10,629 nucleotides of DNA from an uncultured Spirochaetia bacterium (GTDB lineage: Bacteria > Spirochaetota > UBA4802 > JAGODF01), in NCBI GenBank assembly GCA_937967705.1, contig CALCJG010000381.1, positions 1-10,629 of the forward strand. Reading direction: 5' to 3'. The translations under genes were made by a program, and so were the position numbers. Positions within the stretch are counted from its first letter, which is position 1, and each line of letters opens with the position of its first letter. This document shows positions 6,694 to 10,629 of the stretch, piece after piece. The notes under the pieces are model-generated. The model did not search any database. It had not been told where the DNA came from and was given only the letters and a program-made list of their open reading frames with translations.

Positions 6694-6796
6694 AAAGGGT
6701 TTTTTTGCCTTAGAGGGGTTAACTTTCAGAGTGGTGAGATTCTCATAGAAGCCTTCTGTCGAGGAACTTTTTGCAGGGAAGGGATGGTAACTTCCT
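6676..6796 (+). repeat. 121-bp direct repeat, right copy
   Basis: Same orientation as 5391-5511, three mismatches. Its left edge coincides with the point where the Mrr-like reading frame stops resembling its family, which supports 6676 as a true element boundary. It holds CCCT-GAAA-AGGG plus T7 (6688-6706), enclosed by AAGGC/GCCTT. After 6796 the sequence is unrelated to the left copy's flank. Confidence 0.9.
6688..6706 (+). terminator. Terminator-like hairpin inside the right repeat
   Basis: A short CCCT/AGGG stem with a GAAA tetraloop is followed by seven T. The stem is only four base pairs, so it may be weak. The equivalent in the left copy is at 5403-5421 with a GATA loop. The surrounding bases closely match the strong terminator at 10096-10117. 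Confidence 0.4.
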
Positions 6797-6845
6797 GCAT
6801 GTTCCCTTTTGGCAGGTGTTGTGGGACAGCTGTGAATTTTATTCA

Positions 6846-6879
6846 GGTACCATAATCCCCCTCTCTGAGGGTGGTTACC
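6846..6879 (+). promoter_or_regulatory. Leader hairpin abutting the EFR1 ribosome site
   Basis: The lower stem pairs GGTACCA (6846-6852) with TGGTTACC (6872-6879, one bulged T). The upper stem pairs CCCTC (6859-6863) with GAGGG (6867-6871) around TCT. About 12 base pairs form in all, and the structure ends one base before AGGAG (6881-6885). Its position suits control of translation or mRNA stability, but no known riboswitch or binding motif is recognised. Confidence 0.45.
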
Positions 6880-6891
6880 CAGGAGAATATC

Positions 6892-7701
6892 ATGAAGAAA
6901 AAAGTCGCTATACTCTGTTTTTCCCCCACCAGCACCACCAGAACCGTGTGCGGCGCCATAGCCTCCGGGATGGGGACGGATGAGCCGCTGATGCTGGACA
7001 TGACCCTCCCGGAGGCCCGGAGGGAGATCGTTGATAAGAAAGGCGCCCTGCTGGATGCGGTGGATCATGTCGTTGTGGGGGCGCCGGTCTATGCCGGCAA
7101 GCTGCCGATTCCGGTCATCGAGTGCCTGGGAGCCCTGAAGGGGGACGGGAAGAACGCCGCGGCCGTCGTCGTTTACGGCAACCGGGATTACGGCGTGGCG
7201 CTGCACAGCATGGCGGAAATCCTTTCCCGGAACGGTTTCAGCGTCATCGCCGCCGGCGCTTTTATCGCCCAGCACTCCTATTCCGATCTGATCCCGGTGG
7301 CCATGGGACGGCCCGATCCTTCGGACCTGGAGAAGGCACGGCAGTTCGGGGCACGGATGGCCGGGGCAGTAAAACCTCTGAGCCTGGAGGAGATCCCCCT
7401 GCAATGGGACCGGGCGTCCCGGTCGAAGAGTTATACCGCCCTCAACCCCCTCTACAGGGCGAAGAAATGCATACAATGCGGAAAGTGCGCCCGGGCCTGT
7501 CCGGCCGGCATCATAGCCCCCGCTTCGGGGGCGTACCTGAAAGGCATCGATAGGAAGGCGTGCGTCGGCTGCATGGCCTGCGTGAAAAGCTGTCAGACAG
7601 GGGCCAGATATCTGAAAGTAAACCCCCTCGTTCAGATGGTTATCAACAGAATTTTAGGTGAGGCCTCCCGGAAGAGGAAAGAGCCGACGGTTGTAGTCTG
7701 A
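6892..7701 (+). CDS. EFR1-family flavodoxin-ferredoxin fusion protein
   Basis: A 269-residue cytoplasmic redox protein. The N-terminal flavodoxin-like domain (about 1-160) has VAILCFSPTSTTRTV, whose SPTSTTR loop fits the FMN-phosphate site, with GAPVYAGK (63-70) and VVYGNRDYG (94-101) at positions expected to cradle the flavin. The C-terminal part is a bacterial-type two-cluster ferredoxin: C193-x2-C196-x2-C199-x3-C203-P and C224-x2-C227-x2-C230-x3-C234. This arrangement is that of EFR1-family proteins, common in anaerobes and thought to pass electrons between flavin and iron-sulfur carriers; the partner here is unknown. The start at 6892 has AGGAG six bases upstream. An in-frame GTG or ATG farther up (6871) would lie inside a leader hairpin and lacks a ribosome site. 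No terminator follows. Confidence 0.9.
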   Translation: MKKKVAILCFSPTSTTRTVCGAIASGMGTDEPLMLDMTLPEARREIVDKKGALLDAVDHVVVGAPVYAGKLPIPVIECLGALKGDGKNAAAVVVYGNRDYGVALHSMAEILSRNGFSVIAAGAFIAQHSYSDLIPVAMGRPDPSDLEKARQFGARMAGAVKPLSLEEIPLQWDRASRSKSYTALNPLYRAKKCIQCGKCARACPAGIIAPASGAYLKGIDRKACVGCMACVKSCQTGARYLKVNPLVQMVINRILGEASRKRKEPTVVV

Positions 7702-7775
7702 CAAAGATTGCCATCGGATGTTCCCCCGGGGCATTTGTTCGGATGGAAAAAGCAACAAGTTTGGGGTGATAAAAA

Positions 7776-8267
7776 ATGATTTTTCGGTTTACTAAAAATT
7801 CACAGACAAAGCTGAAAACAGGGAGATTGCCCGCTGTTGAGGAATCGTCGAACCTGCTTTATGAATGGTATGTGAATGTGTTTTTCTGTATGCGCCACAA
7901 GTATTTTATCACAACAAATGCCGCTACGTTGTTTACAGTGATCATTTATGGAGCCGGGATAAAAGATGATACCGATTATTTCGGTCATATTTTTAATGCA
8001 GTGAGACAGCAAATGCAGGATGTTTCATTGGATTTAATTTTCCAGCGTATGATTTCTTCAAAAATATCAGAAATAATCTATGCCAATACAATAAATAGAT
8101 CAATTCTCGGGTCAATGAATGATATGACTGCAATGGCAAAGCTGCTTATTCAAGAGGATCAACTGCCGCCTTTTGAAATAAGCAAGTTTATAAATGACAC
8201 GCCGTTTAAATATATTGGGATGCATGACCCATTGGATTGCCTGGTAAAATACAAGAAATATGATTAA
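7776..8267 (+). CDS. DUF6933-like hypothetical protein
   Basis: A 163-residue protein starting MIFRFTKNSQTKLKTGRLPA, with WYVNVFFCMRHKYFITTNAATLFTV next and LGSMNDMTAMAKLLI in the middle. The order of features (an N-terminal FTKKLQ.K-like segment, a W-x-x-N strand, an N-x-A-T-L-F segment, and a late N-x-x-LGSMND segment) recalls DUF6933 proteins, whose function is unknown to me. No signal peptide, membrane segment or catalytic motif is visible. The ribosome site GGGGTGAT lies about five to ten bases before the ATG. Base composition is more AT-rich than both neighbours, which suggests a separate origin. The DUF assignment is from memory of the family pattern and should be treated as moderate. 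Confidence 0.7.
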   Translation: MIFRFTKNSQTKLKTGRLPAVEESSNLLYEWYVNVFFCMRHKYFITTNAATLFTVIIYGAGIKDDTDYFGHIFNAVRQQMQDVSLDLIFQRMISSKISEIIYANTINRSILGSMNDMTAMAKLLIQEDQLPPFEISKFINDTPFKYIGMHDPLDCLVKYKKYD

Positions 8268-8346
8268 GGCATTAAAGGCATCAGAAGTGACTTTTCCGCT
8301 TGGGTGTCGGTGATGCTGCAGATCGCTGACGGAGAGGTGAGTTGAT

Positions 8347-8835
8347 ATGAACTGTACCTTAGAGCCCATGGCACCGGAGCATGAAACCGACGTCATGGAT
8401 ATCTTCAATTACTACTGCGAAAACACCTTCAATGCCTATCCAGAGGGAAGAATGCCCACTCAGTTGTACCTGCGGTTTCTGGACATCGCCAAGGCTTATC
8501 CCGCCTTCGTGGTGAAAGGGGGCGCAGAAATCATCGGCTTCTGTCTGCTGAGGCCCTATAATCCCTTTCCGGTGTTTAAAGAAACCGCGGAGATCAGTTA
8601 CTTCCTTAAGGACGGTCATACAGGGAAGGGGATCGGCAGACAGGTCCTGTCGAAGCTGGAAGAGGAAGCGGGAAAAGCCGGTATCAAAAGGCTTCTGGCG
8701 GACATATCCTCGGAAAACCGGGGGAGCATCGATTTTCATTTAAAGAACGGTTTTACTCAATGCGGAACCTTCAAAAATGTGGGGAAGAAATTCGATAAGA
8801 GCTTCGATGTGGTATGGATGGAGAAGGAATTGTAA
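8347..8835 (+). CDS. GNAT-family N-acetyltransferase
   Basis: A 162-residue GNAT enzyme that would transfer an acetyl group from acetyl-CoA to an amine. The central strand AEISYFLKDGH is followed by the pyrophosphate-binding loop GHTGKGIGRQVLSKL (90-104), fitting the Q/R-x-x-G-x-G/A signature. The late motif SSENRGSIDFHLKNGF (121-136) is the usual N-x-x-S-x-x-F/L-H...GF element seen in phosphinothricin-acetyltransferase-like GNATs. The N-terminus YCENTFNAYPEG also fits that group. The ribosome site GGAGAGGTGAG ends five bases before the ATG. The length is normal. The substrate is not predictable. It stands 79 bases after the DUF6933-like gene and may be co-transcribed with it. Confidence 0.9.
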   Translation: MNCTLEPMAPEHETDVMDIFNYYCENTFNAYPEGRMPTQLYLRFLDIAKAYPAFVVKGGAEIIGFCLLRPYNPFPVFKETAEISYFLKDGHTGKGIGRQVLSKLEEEAGKAGIKRLLADISSENRGSIDFHLKNGFTQCGTFKNVGKKFDKSFDVVWMEKEL

Positions 8836-8939
8836 AGGATTGTGCCTACTGCTGTGACCGTCCTGTGTCGTTTGCGGGCGGTTGACGCAGGTGTCTGGAG
8901 CGATAAGTGCCGTACGACCCTTAAAGCCTGGAGGTATCG

Positions 8940-9575
8940 ATGCTGGAAAAGCTGGCCTGCTCGCTGGGAAGGAATGACGAACAGCCTAACATCGATCTCG
9001 CTGTTGAGCTGGTTGAAGCGAATGACAAAAAAGGAATCCGGGAGATCGTCTCCGGTCTCGGTGATGTCTCGGAAAAGGTCAACAACGACTGCATCAAGGT
9101 TCTCTACGAGATAGGGGAACGCAAACCGGCTTTGATAGCGGACTATGTTTCCGACTTCATCGAACTGCTGCAGTCGAAGAACAACCGGCTCGTATGGGGC
9201 GCCATGACGGCCCTTTCGCATATCGCGGCATTGAAGGCAAAGGAGATCTTCGATCGCTGGGATATCGTGTACAACGCCTACCGGAAGGGAAGCGTCATCA
9301 CCGTCGATACAAGCATCAGCGTATTTGCCGGTCTCGTCAGGGCGGACAGGGGGTATGGGGAAACGGTATTCCCGGTCCTCCTGAAGCATCTCGAAGAATG
9401 CCGGCCCAAAGAGGTGGGACAGCATTCGGAACGCGCCTTCGTCTGCATCCATAAAGACAACGCCGAACCCTTCAAGAGGATCCTGACCGGACGCCTCAGC
9501 GAACTCACGGTGGCCCAGAGGAAGCGGGTGGACAGGATACTGAAGAAGGTGGAAGAGGGGGAGTTTGTTGAATAG
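8940..9575 (+). CDS. HEAT-like repeat protein
   Basis: A 211-residue, almost entirely helical protein. It shows successive helix pairs: ELVEANDKKGIREIVSGLGD, VNNDCIKVLYEIGERKP, YVSDFIELLQSKNNRLVWGA, MTALSHIAALKAKEIF, and later FPVLLKHLEECRPK. The repeated Asn-Leu/Val-Gly helix turns and the N-R-L-V-W-G-A-M-T-A-L unit are characteristic of HEAT/adaptin-like scaffolds that bind other proteins. No enzyme motif, signal peptide or membrane segment is visible. The start has GGAGG five bases upstream. It lies 104 bases beyond the acetyltransferase gene. The function is likely protein-protein interaction, with the partner unknown. Confidence 0.8.
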   Translation: MLEKLACSLGRNDEQPNIDLAVELVEANDKKGIREIVSGLGDVSEKVNNDCIKVLYEIGERKPALIADYVSDFIELLQSKNNRLVWGAMTALSHIAALKAKEIFDRWDIVYNAYRKGSVITVDTSISVFAGLVRADRGYGETVFPVLLKHLEECRPKEVGQHSERAFVCIHKDNAEPFKRILTGRLSELTVAQRKRVDRILKKVEEGEFVE

Positions 9576-9600
9576 ATACACCGGTCCCAGGAAAAACTGA

Positions 9601-9632
9601 TTGACAGGAGCCGGGAGAGGCGGGCATATACT
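9601..9632 (+). promoter_or_regulatory. Candidate sigma-70 promoter for the exported protein gene
   Basis: A perfect TTGACA (9601-9606) is followed by TATACT (9627-9632), or CATATA two bases earlier. Spacing is 20 or 18 bases, so only the weaker -10 has near-normal spacing. The placement 30 bases before the ATG at 9663 is right for a leader with AGGAG at 9652-9656. Confidence 0.4.
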
Positions 9633-9662
9633 CATCAACCCATCCCACCCTAGGAGACGCCC

Positions 9663-10061
9663 ATGAAACGGGTACAGTATTTCACGGCAGCCCTTATCCT
9701 GATATCCCTCAGCGCCGCAGCTTTTTCCAAATCCAAACTTCTCTCGGAGTATAAAGGGTTTTGGGAGCGGATGAATCACAGCAATGTCCATATAGAGGAC
9801 AGCTACATCGCCTTTTCCATCCGGAAGGGACATGCGATACGGGAGATCTGTTTTGCGAAATCGGCCAAAAAGGTCCCGGAAGGGCTGCTGGTCAAATGCA
9901 ATCCCTCGCCGTCGGCCGGGGATATGAAGGCGGCCCGATCGGCACTGAAAGAGCTGTGGGACGGCAGCAGAAAAACCGTCATGAAAACATCCGTGACCAT
10001 CTATAAAACCGCTAGCGGTATCTCCTTCGAACCCAAAGGGGGGGAGTATGTCAGGATGTGA
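9663..10061 (+). CDS. Small exported hypothetical protein
   Basis: A 132-residue protein with an N-terminal signal peptide: MKR, then the hydrophobic YFTAALILISLSAAAF, with likely cleavage around AAAFSKS (about residue 20-22). The mature protein is about 110 residues, basic, with predicted strand-rich segments such as DSYIAFSIRKGHAIREI and KTSVTIYKTASGISFEP. It has two Cys in the mature part (C63, C79) that could form a periplasmic disulfide. The ribosome site AGGAG is six bases from the ATG. It has its own candidate promoter upstream and an intrinsic terminator downstream, so it is probably a single-gene unit. The family is not recognised. Confidence 0.75.
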   Translation: MKRVQYFTAALILISLSAAAFSKSKLLSEYKGFWERMNHSNVHIEDSYIAFSIRKGHAIREICFAKSAKKVPEGLLVKCNPSPSAGDMKAARSALKELWDGSRKTVMKTSVTIYKTASGISFEPKGGEYVRM

Positions 10062-10095
10062 GTCCGGGCGTCGACCGCCGGCGTTCGAGAAAAGG

Positions 10096-10117
10096 CCCCC
10101 TGTAAAGGGGGTTTTTT
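10096..10117 (+). terminator. Intrinsic terminator after the exported protein gene
   Basis: A CCCCC/GGGGG stem with a TGTAAA loop is followed directly by six T. It lies 35 bases after the TGA at 10059-10061. The flanking AAGG...TTTTTTGC closely matches the terminator core in the 121-bp repeats. Confidence 0.85.
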
Positions 10118-10178
10118 GCAGGGGAGACATCCGGATTGGATCGTGTCCCGGAAGAGGATCAGAGACGAGAGGGAACGG

Positions 10179-10629
10179 GTGACAGAAGAATACGAAAACA
10201 CCCCGGAAACGGAAGCGGCGGAAACCGTTCCCTGGTACTGGCGATGGCGCGTCGGCAAGAACCGCTATAATCTCGCGGAGCTCGCCGGGTCCTTCGGCGA
10301 CCTGGGGACCCTCATCCCCTTCGTCGTCGGTTACATCGCCGTGATGAAGATCGACCCCCTGGGCATCCTCTTCATGTTCGGGGTCAGCGAGATCATGGTC
10401 GGCCTCTTCTACAAGACGCCGATCCCCGTGCAGCCGATGAAGGCCATCGGCAGTGCGGCCATCGCCTCCGGCGGGGGGATCAGCGCCGGTATGCTCTGCG
10501 GGGCGGGGCTCTTTACGGGGCTCTTCTGGCTCCTGGCGGGCGTTACTAAGCCTGTAAACCTCGCCACGGCGTTCGCGGCAAAGCCCATCATCCGCGGTAA
10601 AACCGACTGTATGGTCGAAGAGCTGCGGT
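10179..10629 (+). CDS. MOT1-type molybdate/sulfate transporter, 5' part
   Basis: The N-terminal part of a polytopic inner-membrane transporter, cut by the window end. After a charged tail it reads YNLAELAGSFGDLGTLIPFV, the hallmark of the MFS_MOT1 molybdate transporter family. Hydrophobic helices and the second conserved segment TPIPVQPMKAIGSAAIA follow, then GLFTGLFWLLAGVT. These two signatures make the family secure; the substrate could be molybdate or sulfate. The GTG at 10179 is chosen because GAGAGGG ends five bases upstream. A GTG at 10143 is in frame but has only a distant purine run. From about 10598 on, after KPIIRG, the reading (KTDCMVEELR) is polar where family members continue with a Gly/Leu-rich helix. 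The end may therefore be a frameshift, a chimera or real divergence. Confidence 0.85.
   Translation, partial: MTEEYENTPETEAAETVPWYWRWRVGKNRYNLAELAGSFGDLGTLIPFVVGYIAVMKIDPLGILFMFGVSEIMVGLFYKTPIPVQPMKAIGSAAIASGGGISAGMLCGAGLFTGLFWLLAGVTKPVNLATAFAAKPIIRGKTDCMVEELR

Larger units (their letters stand above)
6413..6891. other. Region between barrel gene and EFR1 gene
   Basis: This 479-base stretch holds no intact gene. From left to right it contains the divergent AT-rich upstream region of the barrel gene, the Mrr-like gene remnant (6529-6693), the right 121-bp repeat (6676-6796), and the GC-richer leader of the EFR1-like gene with its hairpin (6846-6879). Confidence 0.6.

Noticed and set aside
6667..7476. 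Minus-strand open frame covering the EFR1 gene and the right repeat
   Set aside because: Mostly antisense to a gene with unmistakable iron-sulfur motifs; only its repeat-derived tail is of interest and is reported under the repeat.
7738..7775. Possible terminator after the EFR1 gene (CCCCCGGGG near 7725)
   Set aside because: The palindrome has no loop and no T tract, so I do not call it a terminator.
8757..10130. Very long minus-strand open frame across the HEAT-like and exported-protein genes
   Set aside because: The opposite strand has three genes with good ribosome sites and credible proteins; the antisense translation has no domain pattern.

Overview
The window looks like chromosomal DNA from a Gram-negative, probably anaerobic bacterium with a GC-rich genome. 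Evidence for this is strong Shine-Dalgarno sites, signal-peptide exported proteins including a predicted outer-membrane barrel, a flavodoxin/2[4Fe-4S] EFR1-type protein and a MOT1-type molybdate transporter. A Desulfobacterota (Syntrophales-like) host would fit, but this is a guess from style only. I see no rRNA, tRNA or CRISPR array.

Region 1 (1-4529) is a glycosylation/acylation locus. It begins inside a GT-B (GT1) glycosyltransferase gene that carries a one-base frameshift. A complete paralogue follows through an ATGA stop/start overlap. On the opposite strand a two-gene operon encodes a condensation-domain-like acyltransferase (4529-3126) and then a third GT1-type glycosyltransferase (3109-1802). 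The two units converge so tightly that their stop codons share bases. Together they suggest assembly of an acylated glycolipid or glycosylated secondary metabolite; the product is not identifiable.

Region 2 (4530-5390) is mostly non-coding. It holds an unusually dense run of about nine consecutive inverted repeats (4693-5017), ending in a perfect 22-bp palindrome, followed by one small plausible gene (5076-5261).

Region 3 (5391-6796) is the most unusual part. Two 121-bp direct repeats with 3 mismatches bracket about 1.16 kb of visibly AT-rich DNA. That interior encodes a predicted outer-membrane beta-barrel protein on the minus strand. It also holds an unannotated fragment that reads like the middle of an Mrr-type restriction endonuclease. 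The Mrr-like reading stops matching the family exactly where the right-hand repeat starts.

Region 4 (6797-10629) is a run of plus-strand genes: an EFR1-like flavodoxin-ferredoxin with a stable hairpin directly in front of its Shine-Dalgarno site, a DUF6933-like protein, a GNAT acetyltransferase, a HEAT-like repeat protein, and a small exported protein closed by a clear intrinsic terminator. The window ends inside a MOT1-family molybdate/sulfate transporter gene whose last ten or so codons no longer look like the family.
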